From positions 434,001 to 498,000 of the forward strand of contig NZ_VTLB01000001.1 in NCBI RefSeq assembly GCF_020514235.1: a stretch of 64,000 nucleotides of DNA. The letters are read 5' to 3'. This DNA is from Synechococcus sp. MU1617 (GTDB lineage: Bacteria; Cyanobacteriota; Cyanobacteriia; PCC-6307; Cyanobiaceae). Positions 11,587 to 20,767 of the stretch are shown here, piece by piece (position 1 is the stretch's first letter; every line of letters begins with the position of its first letter). The translations under genes were made by a program, and so were the position numbers. The notes beneath the pieces were generated by a model. That model was not told the origin of the DNA. It saw only the letters and a list, made by a program, of their open reading frames with translations, and searched no databases.

Positions 11587-12966
11587 GTGACCCAAACCAT
11601 CACCAGTCAACGGCCCTTCGAGGCCAACCGGGATGCGGAGAGCCCCAATCGCAACCTGACCCCGATCACCACAGAACTCGACGGCACCGACCGTCTTGTT
11701 GTTGGGGGGTGTCGTCTCAGCGATCTGGCCGAGCGTTACGGCACACCGTTGTATGTGCTGGATGAAGCGACCGTTCGGGCCACCTGCCGGGCCTACCGGC
11801 AGGCCCTGGAAAAGCATTACGCCGGGCCATCCCTACCGATCTACGCCTCCAAAGCCAACAGCTCTCTGGTGATGAGCAGCCTGGCGGCCTCCGAGGGGCT
11901 GGGTCTGGATGCCGTGTCAGCCGGTGAATTGCTGACGGCGCTGCGCGGGGGGATGCCCGGGGATCGCATGGTGCTGCACGGCAACAACAAATCCGACGAG
12001 GAGTTGCTGCTCGCCTACGCCAACAAAGTGACGATCGTTGTGGACAACCAGCACGATCTGGATCGCCTCGCCGAACTGGTGCCCGCTGGAGCCGAACCGG
12101 CTCGTCTGATGCTGCGCTTCACCCCCGGCATCGAGTGCCACACGCACGAATACATCCGCACCGGTCACCTGGACAGCAAGTTCGGCTTCGATCCCGACCA
12201 GGTGGAACCCGTGCTGCGCAGCCTTATGGGACAACCCTGGGCCCAACTCACCGGACTTCACGCCCACATCGGCTCCCAGATTTTTGAACTCGAGCCCCAC
12301 CGGGATCTGGCGGCGGTAATGGCCGACAAGCTGAAGCTGGCCCGTGAGCTGGGCCATCCGGTGACCGACCTCAACGTGGGCGGTGGCCTGGGCATCCGCT
12401 ACGTGGAATCGGACGATCCCCCGAGCATTGAGCAGTGGATCCAGGTGGTGGCCGAAGCGGTCACCAGCGCATGCCAGGAACGGGGCCTCGAGCTGCCGCG
12501 GTTGATGTGCGAACCGGGTCGTTCCCTTGTGGCGACCGCCGGCGTGACCCTTTATTCGGTGGGCTCGCGCAAAACGATCCCGAACGTGCGCACCTACGTG
12601 GCCATCGACGGTGGCATGAGCGACAACCCTCGCCCGATCACCTACCAGTCTCTCTACACCTGCTGCCTGGCCGATCGCCCGCTGGCCAAGCCAGACGAAA
12701 GTGTGAACTTGGTGGGCAAGCACTGCGAATCCGGCGATGTGCTGCTGAAGGACCTCCCCCTACCCACCACCGAGAGCGGTGACATCGTCGCCGTGTTTGC
12801 CACCGGTGCTTACAACGCCTCAATGAGTTCGAACTACAACCGGATCCCGAGGCCCGCTGCCGTTCTGGTGCACGACGGTTCAGCGGAACTGGTGCAGAAA
12901 CGGGAGCAGCCGGATGACCTGCTGCGCTACGACGTTTTGCCAGAACGATTCAACGCGTTACGTTGA
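11587..12966 (+). CDS. lysA: diaminopimelate decarboxylase
   Basis: Last step of lysine synthesis: meso-diaminopimelate to lysine plus CO2, PLP-dependent. The fold-type III barrel shows the PLP lysine in YASKANSSLVMSS (about residue 87), the glycine loop NVGGGLGIRY, the CEPGRS motif and the C-terminal SGDVL / AVFATGAYNASMSSNYN segments. Length 459 with a GTG start; an N-terminal extension of about 40 residues precedes the domain. It is followed after 22 bases by the diadenylate cyclase gene. Confidence 0.96.
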   Translation: MTQTITSQRPFEANRDAESPNRNLTPITTELDGTDRLVVGGCRLSDLAERYGTPLYVLDEATVRATCRAYRQALEKHYAGPSLPIYASKANSSLVMSSLAASEGLGLDAVSAGELLTALRGGMPGDRMVLHGNNKSDEELLLAYANKVTIVVDNQHDLDRLAELVPAGAEPARLMLRFTPGIECHTHEYIRTGHLDSKFGFDPDQVEPVLRSLMGQPWAQLTGLHAHIGSQIFELEPHRDLAAVMADKLKLARELGHPVTDLNVGGGLGIRYVESDDPPSIEQWIQVVAEAVTSACQERGLELPRLMCEPGRSLVATAGVTLYSVGSRKTIPNVRTYVAIDGGMSDNPRPITYQSLYTCCLADRPLAKPDESVNLVGKHCESGDVLLKDLPLPTTESGDIVAVFATGAYNASMSSNYNRIPRPAAVLVHDGSAELVQKREQPDDLLRYDVLPERFNALR

Positions 12967-12988
12967 AGTCAGCAGTGAGAAGGGCGGA

Positions 12989-13819
12989 GTGAACGTGTTG
13001 GCGGTGGTGGATCCGCGCCTAGTGCTCGACGTTCTCTTTGCCTCTTCCATCGGCTTTCTGCTTTTTTCCCGCGTCAACGAGCAGCGCACCCTCTGGCTGC
13101 TTCGGGGTTGGTTGTTTCTGGTGGCGATGGCCTGGTTTGTCCAGCGCTTCGCCAACCTGCCCCTCACCACAAAGCTGGTTGACGCGCTCGTCATGGCCTG
13201 TTCGCTGTCCCTGGCCATCCTTTGGCAAGGGGAGCTGCGTCGCCTGATGGAGCTGCTGGGCACCGGTCGTCTTGCCGTGTTGCTGGGCAACCCTCAGAAA
13301 GAGTTCAGCGCTTCGGCGGGCACCGTCAGCCAGATCACTGAGGCCGCGGGCCGGCTGTCTCAGTTGCGGCGTGGTGCCTTAATCGTGGTGGACCTGGGAA
13401 GCGACCTGAGGCCCGAGGATTTTCTCAATCCCGGCATCCCCATTGGTGCTGTGCTGAGTCGAGAGCTGATGCTCAACTTGTTCGCCGCCGACACCCCCCT
13501 CCACGACGGTGCCGTGCTGGTGCGGGGCAATCGAATCGAATCGGCGGGCGTGATTCTTCCCCTGTCGAGGCACAGCGTGAGCCGATTCGGCACCCGTCAT
13601 CTGGCGGCACTCGGCATCACCGAACGCTTTGATCGCTGCATCTGCATTGTGGTGTCAGAAGAAACCGGAACGCTGTCTCTGGCGAACCAGGGCAAGCTGG
13701 AACGACCGATCACCAGTTCTCGCCTCCAGGAACTGCTCAGGGAGCTGTTCAACACCGCCGAATCGATGCCGCCGGCACGACGTACGGTGGGTAGCGCTCC
13801 GCCCGAATCGCTGTCTTGA
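12989..13819 (+). CDS. CdaA-like diadenylate cyclase (DisA_N domain)
   Basis: Membrane-bound DAC-domain protein that should make cyclic di-AMP from two ATP. The N-terminus carries about three hydrophobic helices (residues 5-85). The catalytic domain has [11 protein letters not shown] (the DGA motif) and [12 protein letters not shown], where the usual RHRAA motif reads RHLAA. GTG at 12989 was chosen because it follows an AGGGCGG ribosome site and begins just after lysA; 276 residues. The cyanobacterial context (before uppS, cell-wall precursors) fits a CdaA-type role in osmotic and envelope control. Confidence 0.88.
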   Translation: MNVLAVVDPRLVLDVLFASSIGFLLFSRVNEQRTLWLLRGWLFLVAMAWFVQRFANLPLTTKLVDALVMACSLSLAILWQGELRRLMELLGTGRLAVLLGNPQKEFSASAGTVSQITEAAGRLSQLRRGALIVVDLGSDLRPEDFLNPGIPIGAVLSRELMLNLFAADTPLHDGAVLVRGNRIESAGVILPLSRHSVSRFGTRHLAALGITERFDRCICIVVSEETGTLSLANQGKLERPITSSRLQELLRELFNTAESMPPARRTVGSAPPESLS

Positions 13820-14598
13820 GCCGCCCTCCGGCCACCAGCACTGACACGGCCGATCGTTCGCTTCTGCCTGCGGACCTCGACCCAGGTCGGCTCCCGCAGC
13901 ATGTGGCCCTGATCATGGATGGCAACGGTCGCTGGGCGAAATCCCGCGGTTTGCCCCGCGTGATGGGGCATCGTGCCGGCGTTGAAGCGCTGAAGTCCAC
14001 CCTGCGGCTGTGCAGCGACTGGGGCATCCAAGCCCTCACGGCCTACGCCTTCTCAACGGAGAACTGGTCGCGCCCTGGGGAGGAAGTGAATTTCCTGATG
14101 ACCCTGTTCGAGCGGGTGTTGCAGGCTGAACTGCAGGCCCTGGAGGCCGAACAAGTGCGGATTCGCTTTCTCGGCGATCTGCAGGCCCTGCCCCCGAAAC
14201 TGCAGGAGCTGATTGCCGACGCCACAGCCCGAACGGCGAGCAACAATGGCATTCACTTCAATGTGTGCACCAACTACGGCGGACGACGGGAGCTGGTGCA
14301 GGCTGCTCAGCGTCTGGCCCGACGCGCTGCTGCCGGGGAGCTAGACCCCGACAGCATCGACGAGAACAGCATCGCCGCCGAGCTGTTCACGGCTGGCGAA
14401 CAGGATCCCGATCTGTTGATCCGCACCAGCGGAGAACACCGCATCAGCAATTTCCTGCTCTGGCAGCTGGCCTATGCCGAAATTCACGTCACCGATGTGC
14501 TTTGGCCTGACTTCAATGCCGATGCCTTGAAAGCCGCCCTGCTCGATTTCCAACGTCGTAACCGCCGCTTCGGCGGTCTTGATCCGATCAGCCCATGA
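13816..14598 (+). CDS. uppS: undecaprenyl diphosphate synthase (cis-prenyltransferase)
   Basis: Condenses isopentenyl diphosphate units into the C55 lipid carrier for peptidoglycan and polysaccharide synthesis. Seen: [21 protein letters not shown] (catalytic Asp and P-loop), [12 protein letters not shown], and [22 protein letters not shown]. Normal length (260 residues). The TTG start overlaps the cyclase stop (TTGA) and the stop overlaps the bioB start, so the three genes are coupled. Confidence 0.96.
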   Translation: MSRPPATSTDTADRSLLPADLDPGRLPQHVALIMDGNGRWAKSRGLPRVMGHRAGVEALKSTLRLCSDWGIQALTAYAFSTENWSRPGEEVNFLMTLFERVLQAELQALEAEQVRIRFLGDLQALPPKLQELIADATARTASNNGIHFNVCTNYGGRRELVQAAQRLARRAAAGELDPDSIDENSIAAELFTAGEQDPDLLIRTSGEHRISNFLLWQLAYAEIHVTDVLWPDFNADALKAALLDFQRRNRRFGGLDPISP

Positions 14599-15590
14599 CC
14601 CTCAGCATCCGCCACGACTGGACTACCGAGGAGATCCAGACCCTGCTGGAACTTCCCTTGATGGAGCTGCTCTGGCAGGCCCAAACCGTGCATCGGGAAG
14701 CCAACCCGGGCTACCGGGTCCAGCTGGCCTCGCTGCTCAGCGTGAAAACAGGGGGCTGCGAAGAAGACTGCGCCTACTGCTCGCAGTCGATCCACAACAG
14801 CAGTGACGTCACGGCCTTTGAGGCCCAGATGCAGGTGGAGCCGGTGCTTCAGCGTGCCCAGGCCGCCAAGGAGGCCGGTGCTGACCGCTTCTGCATGGGC
14901 TGGGCCTGGCGCGAGATCCGCGATGGCGCTCCCTTTGAGGCAATGCTCGAGATGGTGCGGGGGGTCCGCGGCATGGGGATGGAGGCCTGCGTGACCGCAG
15001 GGATGCTCACCGACCAACAGGCGGAACGGTTGGCAGAAGCCGGCCTCACGGCCTACAACCACAACCTCGACACCAGCCCTGAGCACTACGACCGGATCAT
15101 CTCCACACGCACCTACCAGGAACGGCTGGAAACCCTGGAACGGGTGCGCAATGCCGGCGTCACCCTCTGCTGCGGCGGCATCATCGGAATGGGTGAAACC
15201 CTGCGGGACCGTGCCTCCATGCTGCAGGTGCTGGCCAGCATGAACCCCCATCCCGAAAGCGTTCCGGTGAACGGGCTGGTGGCGGTAGAGGGCACCCCAT
15301 TGGAAGACCAGGCTCCCTTTGAACCGCTGGAGCTGGTGCGGATGGTGGCGACCGCGAGGATCCTGATGCCCCACGCCCGGGTGCGGTTGAGCGCAGGCCG
15401 TGAATCGATGAGCCGGGAAGCGCAGATTCTCTGCCTTCAGGCGGGGGCCGATTCAATCTTCTACGGCGATGTTCTGCTCACGACCGGCAACCCGGATGTT
15501 GAGGCCGACCGCCAACTGCTCGCCGATGCGGGGGTGACAGCCAACTGGCTGGAGGAAGCGGCGGCTCCGGCCAGCCGCTCGCCCCACTGA
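14595..15590 (+). CDS. bioB: biotin synthase
   Basis: Radical SAM enzyme inserting sulfur into dethiobiotin. The SAM-cluster motif is [13 protein letters not shown] (CxxxCxxC, about 55-62). [19 protein letters not shown] and a C-terminal region with LSAGRESM and [12 protein letters not shown] match BioB, including the second-cluster cysteines. 331 residues. The ATG overlaps the uppS stop by 4 bases. Confidence 0.96.
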   Translation: MTLSIRHDWTTEEIQTLLELPLMELLWQAQTVHREANPGYRVQLASLLSVKTGGCEEDCAYCSQSIHNSSDVTAFEAQMQVEPVLQRAQAAKEAGADRFCMGWAWREIRDGAPFEAMLEMVRGVRGMGMEACVTAGMLTDQQAERLAEAGLTAYNHNLDTSPEHYDRIISTRTYQERLETLERVRNAGVTLCCGGIIGMGETLRDRASMLQVLASMNPHPESVPVNGLVAVEGTPLEDQAPFEPLELVRMVATARILMPHARVRLSAGRESMSREAQILCLQAGADSIFYGDVLLTTGNPDVEADRQLLADAGVTANWLEEAAAPASRSPH

Positions 15591-15616
15591 TCAGCCGACC
15601 CATGTAACGATTGCTC

Positions 15617-15641
15617 CACTGGCACATTGGGGGTGTCAGTG
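15617..15641 (+). terminator. hairpin after bioB
   Basis: Nine-base-pair inverted repeat CACTGGCAC / GTGTCAGTG with a 7-base loop, 27 bases after the bioB stop. It may end the lysA-cdaA-uppS-bioB transcript, but no T-run follows, so intrinsic termination is uncertain. Confidence 0.35.
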
Positions 15642-15678
15642 CAGGGCTAGACCAGAAACAGCCCGTCGATGAGGCGCC

Positions 15679-15786
15679 GTGATTGATCCCATCGTCATCC
15701 CCTCCCTGCTTGGCCTGTTTGTTCTGTCCGTGATCCTGGAGGCAATCAAAGACGACAAGCAGCGTCATCACCATCACCGCTATTGA
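15679..15786 (+). CDS. 35-residue membrane peptide with His-rich tail
   Basis: GTG-started reading frame MIDPIVIPSLLGLFVLSVIL then EAIKDDKQRHHHHRY. One hydrophobic helix (about 4-22) is followed by a charged tail with four consecutive histidines. A GAGG-like site lies 5-8 bases before the GTG. The amino-acid pattern (one clean helix, positive end) looks coding. Function unknown. Confidence 0.5.
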   Translation: MIDPIVIPSLLGLFVLSVILEAIKDDKQRHHHHRY

Positions 15787-15907
15787 GATCCGGCCGACAG
15801 GTCCTGCGCCGACAATCCCGACTGTCACCAACCGGAAACACTGCACAAAAGACTCATTGTTGGTGGCGTCCCTGTTGAGCTACACCGTGTAGGTCTGTGG
15901 CACAGCC

Positions 15908-16033
15908 ATGAAGATCGACAGCGCCAACGCTCAACCCATGGGAAGCCTGATCTTTGAAGGGGGACACAAGCCCTTCCATGCCCTGGCCTGTCCGCTGAAA
16001 CCGGCGGCGGTGCGCATCAGCAAGAAAGCCTGA
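15908..16033 (+). CDS. 41-residue hypothetical protein
   Basis: ATG-started small frame MKIDSANAQPMGSLIFEGGH ending AAVRISKKA. No domain recognised. It fills the gap between the His-tailed peptide and trhO on the same strand. The ribosome site is weak, so support is moderate at best. Confidence 0.4.
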   Translation: MKIDSANAQPMGSLIFEGGHKPFHALACPLKPAAVRISKKA

Positions 16034-16100
16034 CGACCAACAACACGGGTAGAACACCCCGGCCTGATGCAGGCTGGAGGACTGTTGAACCCGTAACAGC

Positions 16101-17069
16101 GTGGACCCGAGCAACCTGGAGCCTGTGCTGGCGAAAGACAGCCGACTCCTGGTAGCGGCGTTTTATGCCTTCACGCCCCTGGACGACAAGCGACGGGAGA
16201 CATTGCTAAGCAGCTTGCCGACCCTGGCTCGCGATGGCAGCGTGCTCGGCTCGGTGTTGGTGGCCCATGAAGGGGTGAACGGCACGATCAGTGGCCCGGA
16301 ATCAGCGGTTGATGCGGTGCTGGATCATCTGCGCGCTTCCCTGGTGCTCGGCAACGACCACTACGCACGGCTGGAGGTGAAGCGCAGCTGGGCCAAAAAG
16401 CCGGTGTTCCGCCGCTTCAAAGCCAGGCGCAAAAAGGAGATCGTGACCATCGGCGTGAACAGCGTGGACCCCCGCACCAGCGTGGGCACCTACGTGGAAG
16501 CGAACGACTGGAATGCACTGGTGGATGATCCCGAGACCCTGGTGATCGACACCCGCAACAGCTACGAAACAGCGATCGGCACGTTCGAGGGGGCCATCGA
16601 CCCCAGCACCGAGAGCTTCCGCGACTTTCCGCAATGGGCAGAGTCCACGCTGCGGCCCCTGATCGAACAGAAGGGCAGCAAACGCATCGCCATGTTCTGC
16701 ACTGGCGGAATCCGTTGCGAGAAAGCCAGCAGCTACCTGCAGCAACAAGGCTTCGGGGAGGTGCATCACCTGCGTGGGGGCATCCTGAAGTACCTCGAGC
16801 AGGTACCGGAAACCGAGAGCCGCTGGCGAGGGGAGTGCTTTGTTTTTGATCAACGGGTGGCGTTGAACCACCAGCTGGAACCCGGCGAGCACAGCCTTTG
16901 CCACGCCTGCGGCCTACCGGTGTCAGCCCAGCAACGCGAACTGCCGAGCTACATCAAAGGGGTGCAGTGCGTGCACTGCGTGGATCGCTTCACCGATGCC
17001 GATCGGGAACGCTTCGCCATGCGGCAACACCAGATCGACCAACACAACATCGACCAGCAGCAAGCCTGA
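16101..17069 (+). CDS. trhO: rhodanese-like tRNA uridine hydroxylase TrhO
   Basis: YceA/TrhO-family protein that hydroxylates uridine-34 of some tRNAs. Domain order: N-terminal acylphosphatase-like region (about 10-95) and a rhodanese domain (about 125-235) with the active cysteine in RIAMFCTGGIRCEKA. A C-terminal Cys pattern follows, SLCHACGLPVSAQQ and GVQCVHCVDRF, a probable zinc site. GTG start; 322 residues, typical for the family. Confidence 0.92.
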   Translation: MDPSNLEPVLAKDSRLLVAAFYAFTPLDDKRRETLLSSLPTLARDGSVLGSVLVAHEGVNGTISGPESAVDAVLDHLRASLVLGNDHYARLEVKRSWAKKPVFRRFKARRKKEIVTIGVNSVDPRTSVGTYVEANDWNALVDDPETLVIDTRNSYETAIGTFEGAIDPSTESFRDFPQWAESTLRPLIEQKGSKRIAMFCTGGIRCEKASSYLQQQGFGEVHHLRGGILKYLEQVPETESRWRGECFVFDQRVALNHQLEPGEHSLCHACGLPVSAQQRELPSYIKGVQCVHCVDRFTDADRERFAMRQHQIDQHNIDQQQA

Positions 17070-17118
17070 AGAGATCAGGCCGCATCGGACAATCCCTGCC
17101 AGGGACCATCCGGATGCC

Positions 17119-18090
17119 GTGCTGCCGATCCTTTACAGCTTTCGCCGTTGCCCCTACGCCATGCGCGCCCGCTGGGCCCTGCTGGAGGCCGGGTTACTGG
17201 TGCAGTGGCGCGAAATCGCCCTGAAGGCCAAACCGGCTGAGATGTTGGCGGTCTCCCCCAAGGGCACGGTGCCCGTGTTGGTGTTGCCGAACGGCGAGGT
17301 GATCGAGGAAAGCCTGGCCGTGATGGACTGGGCCCTTGCTCAGGCGGACCCTCGCGAGCTGCGCAACACCGGCGATGCCTCAGCACTGATCGAGCAGAAC
17401 GACGGCCCGTTCAAGCACCATCTGGACCGGTTCAAGTACACCGACCGCTACCCCGGTACCAACAAAGAGGAACAGCGCGCCGCCGGTCTGGCGATCCTGA
17501 CCAGCTGGAACCAAAGGATCGCTGCTCAGGGCTGGCTGCTGGGAGAGCACTGCTCACTGGCGGATGCCGCCCTCTGGCCGTTCGTGCGGCAGTGGCGCAT
17601 CGCCGATCCGGAGGGCTTCGATAACGACAACGCGCTGGAGGCACTGCGCCACTGGCTCCATCGCTTCCTCGAGGATCCCCGCTTCGAGCGGCTGATGCAG
17701 CGCGCCGACCCCTGGAATGCCGGTGGGCAGCAACACCACTTCCCCGCCGATGCCATCGCGGTGCCCCTGGATCAACCCCTGTTTCACCTGGCCCTCAAGG
17801 CCGACTGGCAAGCGGCCCAGGCCAGCGGCAGCTACCGCATCTCAACCCGGGGGATGACGTTGGAGCAGGTGGGCTTCATCCACTGCTCCTGGCAAGAGCA
17901 GGTGAAGGCAACCTTTGAACGGTTCTATGCCGACGCTGGCGAGGTGCTGCTACTGGAGATTGATCCCGCCGCAGTGAATGCTCCCCTACGGGCCGATGCC
18001 ATTCCCACCGGCGACCTGTTCCCCCATCTCTATGGGGCGCTGCCTCTGGAGGCGGTGTGCTCGGTCGGCTTCATGCCAGAGGCAGCATGA
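17119..18090 (+). CDS. glutathione S-transferase-like protein fused to DUF952
   Basis: Two-part protein of 323 residues. Residues about 1-205 are GST-like: thioredoxin-fold start LPILYSFRRCPYAMRARWAL, the cis-Pro segment GTVPVLVL, EESLAVMDWAL for the gamma-glutamyl contact, and a helical C-domain with LADAALWPFVRQW. Residues about 215-320 match DUF952: FHLALKADWQAAQ, GFIHCSWQEQV and LFPHLYGALPLEAV. GTG at 17119 was chosen because it puts the first beta strand at the N-terminus; upstream codons lie in the trhO 3' region. The role of the fusion is unknown. Confidence 0.87.
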   Translation: MLPILYSFRRCPYAMRARWALLEAGLLVQWREIALKAKPAEMLAVSPKGTVPVLVLPNGEVIEESLAVMDWALAQADPRELRNTGDASALIEQNDGPFKHHLDRFKYTDRYPGTNKEEQRAAGLAILTSWNQRIAAQGWLLGEHCSLADAALWPFVRQWRIADPEGFDNDNALEALRHWLHRFLEDPRFERLMQRADPWNAGGQQHHFPADAIAVPLDQPLFHLALKADWQAAQASGSYRISTRGMTLEQVGFIHCSWQEQVKATFERFYADAGEVLLLEIDPAAVNAPLRADAIPTGDLFPHLYGALPLEAVCSVGFMPEAA

Positions 18091-18100
18091 CTGCAGGACG

Positions 18101-18622
18101 ATGACCACGGCCAGATCCCGATCGATGCTTGAGCAATTGGAAGCCGAGGCCCGCGAGCGGGAGCTTCTGCTGCGATTACAGGTGGGCCGTCCCCTGGGGC
18201 TGTGGAGCCTGCGCTTGGTGGTGGCCCGGCAAGCCGCCAGCGGCAGTCTTTTGCTGCTGGGGGAAATGAAGGGATGGGCCTACCCCGCTGCCACGGGCCT
18301 GCAGCTCGACACGATGCGGGTGATGCCGAAGGCACCGGCGGGCGTGGGTGATCTGATCTGGGCGGCCACCATGGCCTGGGCCCAGGAGGCCACCCCCTGT
18401 TCACGGGCCCGGTTACTGGCCATCCGCGACGACGAGCAGCAGCACCGCCGGCTGGTGCGCTACTTCCGCCAACGCGGCTTCAGCAAATCTCGCGATGTGG
18501 AAGCAGCCCTCGGGGATCTACCCCTGCGCATGGTCTGGGGTGGTGCCGGGGCCCTGATGAGCGGTGAGGTGGCCACCGTGCTGGATCGCAGTCTGCAGGG
18601 CTGGCGTCAATCGGCGGCGTGA
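18101..18622 (+). CDS. conserved hypothetical protein
   Basis: 173 residues starting [21 protein letters not shown] helical N-terminus is followed by a mixed region with [26 protein letters not shown]-like character (helix then turn), which resembles the tail of GNAT folds, but no acetyl-CoA loop is clear. It begins 10 bases after the GST-DUF952 gene and its end overlaps the convergent lipA end by 16 bases. Confidence 0.7.
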   Translation: MTTARSRSMLEQLEAEARERELLLRLQVGRPLGLWSLRLVVARQAASGSLLLLGEMKGWAYPAATGLQLDTMRVMPKAPAGVGDLIWAATMAWAQEATPCSRARLLAIRDDEQQHRRLVRYFRQRGFSKSRDVEAALGDLPLRMVWGGAGALMSGEVATVLDRSLQGWRQSAA

Positions 18623-19506
18623 TAGCTGCTGCGCACCAGCGGGCCACTGCGCACCTGGGCAAACCCCAGCTCACGGGCCACCTCCGCCAATGCGTCGAAC
18701 TCCTGCGGCGTCCAGTAGCGGGCCACTGGAATGTGCTCCAGCGAGGGACGCAGGTACTGCCCCAGGGTGATCCTTTGGCAATCCACGGCACGGAGATCCT
18801 GGAGGGTGGCGATCACCTCATCGCGGGTTTCCCCCAAGCCGAGCATCAGGCCACTTTTTGTCGGGATCTCGGGCGCCAGCTCTCGGGCCGCCGCCAGTAA
18901 ACCAAGCGATCGTTCATAGGTGGCACCCCGGCGCACCTCCCCCTGCAACCGCTGCACCGTTTCCAGGTTGTGGTTAAAGCACACTGGTTGGGCCGCCAGC
19001 ACCGTCGCCAGCCGCTCCCGCTGGGCCATCACGGCCCGCTCGGGGTCCGCCACACCGCCCCAGAAATCGGGGGTGAGCACCTCAAGGGCGATGAGCGGAT
19101 TGCGGGCCCGGATCGCCGCCATGGTGCTGGTGAACAGGTTGGCGCCGTGGTCGGCAAGATCGTCACGGGCCACCGCCGTGAGCACCACGTAGCGGAGTTG
19201 CATCGCCTCCACCGCATCGGCCACCCGCTCCGCTTCAGCCGCATCCAGCGGCATCGGGGCCTGGCCCTTGTCCACCTGGCAGAAGGCACAACTGCGTGTG
19301 CAGATCGATCCGCCCAGGAGGAACGTCGCCGTTCCGGCGGCGTAGCACTCGCCGCGGTTGGGGCAACGCCCCTCCTCGCAGATGGTGTGCAGGCGGTTCT
19401 GTTTGACCAGCCCCTGCACCCGCTCCAACTCGGAGGCGTTGCCAATCGGCCGCCTCAGCCATTCCGGCAATCGCTCGGCGGGAGGGATCGCGCTGTACTT
19501 GCTCAT
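18607..19506 (-). CDS. lipA: lipoyl synthase
   Basis: Radical SAM enzyme adding two sulfurs to protein-bound octanoate. Both clusters are visible: the auxiliary-cluster segment [12 protein letters not shown] (about residues 43-54) and the SAM motif CTRSCAFC (about 69-76). FNHNLETV and the C-terminal RSSYHAAD ending (the Arg-Ser-Ser auxiliary-cluster serine) are also present. 299 residues. It starts just after recR with a 4-base overlap. Confidence 0.96.
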   Translation of the reverse strand: MSKYSAIPPAERLPEWLRRPIGNASELERVQGLVKQNRLHTICEEGRCPNRGECYAAGTATFLLGGSICTRSCAFCQVDKGQAPMPLDAAEAERVADAVEAMQLRYVVLTAVARDDLADHGANLFTSTMAAIRARNPLIALEVLTPDFWGGVADPERAVMAQRERLATVLAAQPVCFNHNLETVQRLQGEVRRGATYERSLGLLAAARELAPEIPTKSGLMLGLGETRDEVIATLQDLRAVDCQRITLGQYLRPSLEHIPVARYWTPQEFDALAEVARELGFAQVRSGPLVRSSYHAAD

Positions 19507-20168
19507 ACCGGCCGGCGCCCCTCCAGGGCCCTGCTCAGGGTGACCTCATCGGCGTATTCAAGTTCACTGCCCATCGGCAGGCCGTAGGCGATCCGGCTCA
19601 CCGAACAGAAGGGCTTGAGCAGCCGCCCCAGATACAAGCTGGTGGTATCCCCCTCCACGCTGGGGGTGAGAGCCAGAATCACCTCACTGATCTCCTCATT
19701 GGTGATCCGCTGCACCAGTTCGGTGACGTGCAGCAGCTCCGGTCCAATGCCGTCCATGGGCGAAATCAGGCCCCCAAGCACGTGGTAGCGCCCCTGAAAT
19801 TCACGGGTGCGCTCCAGCGCCAGAAGATCCCGGGAATCGGCAACCACGCAAATCACCCCGTTGCGGCGCTCGGGGTTGCGGCAAATTTCACATTCGGGAT
19901 CCGCGGAGAGGTGGAAACAGGTTTGGCACTGGCCCACCTGGGTGCGGGCCGCCAAAAGGGCATCAGCGAACTGATGGATCTGCTCCTCTGGTTGATTCAG
20001 TAGATGCAGGGCAAGCCGCTGGGCCGTGCGCGGGCCAATGCCGGGCAGACGCTCGAACTGATCAATCAGCCGGGCCAACGGTTTGGTGAAGCCGCTCAGT
20101 GGTCTGCCGCCAATGCGGGAAATGTAGGAGTTGCGGAGATCATCTGCCGCAACAGTGGTCACGGCCAT
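19503..20168 (-). CDS. recR: recombination protein RecR
   Basis: Part of the RecFOR gap-repair pathway. Seen: helix-hairpin-helix segment [18 protein letters not shown], zinc site [16 protein letters not shown], and a Toprim domain with [15 protein letters not shown] and [14 protein letters not shown]. The ATG at 20168 gives 221 residues, about 20 more than usual. The typical RecR N-terminus begins near FTKPLARLI, so a downstream non-ATG start is possible. Confidence 0.93.
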   Translation of the reverse strand: MAVTTVAADDLRNSYISRIGGRPLSGFTKPLARLIDQFERLPGIGPRTAQRLALHLLNQPEEQIHQFADALLAARTQVGQCQTCFHLSADPECEICRNPERRNGVICVVADSRDLLALERTREFQGRYHVLGGLISPMDGIGPELLHVTELVQRITNEEISEVILALTPSVEGDTTSLYLGRLLKPFCSVSRIAYGLPMGSELEYADEVTLSRALEGRRPV

Positions 20169-20212
20169 CAGGGCACGAAGGCAGAATGGCCCGTGGATTG
20201 ATCGCCCCGCTG

Positions 20213-20767
20213 ATGCAGCTCCTCCAATCTCTGAGTCGCGTGATCGTTTGCAGCGTCCTGGCACTGGTGCTGGGAGCCTGCGCAGCGGGACCAACGGCCG
20301 GGCTGCAGTCGTACCAAAGCCCGGATGGCCGTTTCGCCTTCCTCTATCCCACCGGTTGGACCGAGGTGCAGGTGAGCAACGGCCCCCGGGTGGTGTTTCA
20401 CGACCTGATCCACAGCGATGAAACCGTGAGCCTGATGATCAACAAGGTGAGCGAAGACAACGAGCTGAGTGAACTGGGCAGCGCCGTCGCCGTGGGAGAG
20501 CGGCTGCGCCGTGAGGTGATCGCCACCGCCGGCAGCGGCCGCACCGCCGAGCTGGTGGAAGCGCAGGAGCGCGAGGTGAATGGCCACACCTTCTACGACC
20601 TCGAATACGCCGTGCACCTGGAAGACCGCGACCGCCACGAGCTGGCGACCGTGGTGGTGGACCGAGGGCGCCTCTACACCCTGGCCACCAGCGTCAACGA
20701 AGACCGCTGGGCCAAGGTTGGAGACCTCTGCGGACGGGTGGTGCACTCACTGACCCTGCTGATCTGA
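20213..20767 (+). CDS. psbP: PsbP-like photosystem II lipoprotein (CyanoP)
   Basis: Lumenal lipoprotein of the PsbP family, involved in photosystem II assembly or stability. The start [20 protein letters not shown] leads to the lipobox LGAC (Cys near 24). The mature part has the PsbP pattern [21 protein letters not shown], then [17 protein letters not shown] and a C-terminal strand-helix ending VVHSLTLLI. An ATG nine codons upstream is also possible. Length (184) fits CyanoP. Confidence 0.87.
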   Translation: MQLLQSLSRVIVCSVLALVLGACAAGPTAGLQSYQSPDGRFAFLYPTGWTEVQVSNGPRVVFHDLIHSDETVSLMINKVSEDNELSELGSAVAVGERLRREVIATAGSGRTAELVEAQEREVNGHTFYDLEYAVHLEDRDRHELATVVVDRGRLYTLATSVNEDRWAKVGDLCGRVVHSLTLLI

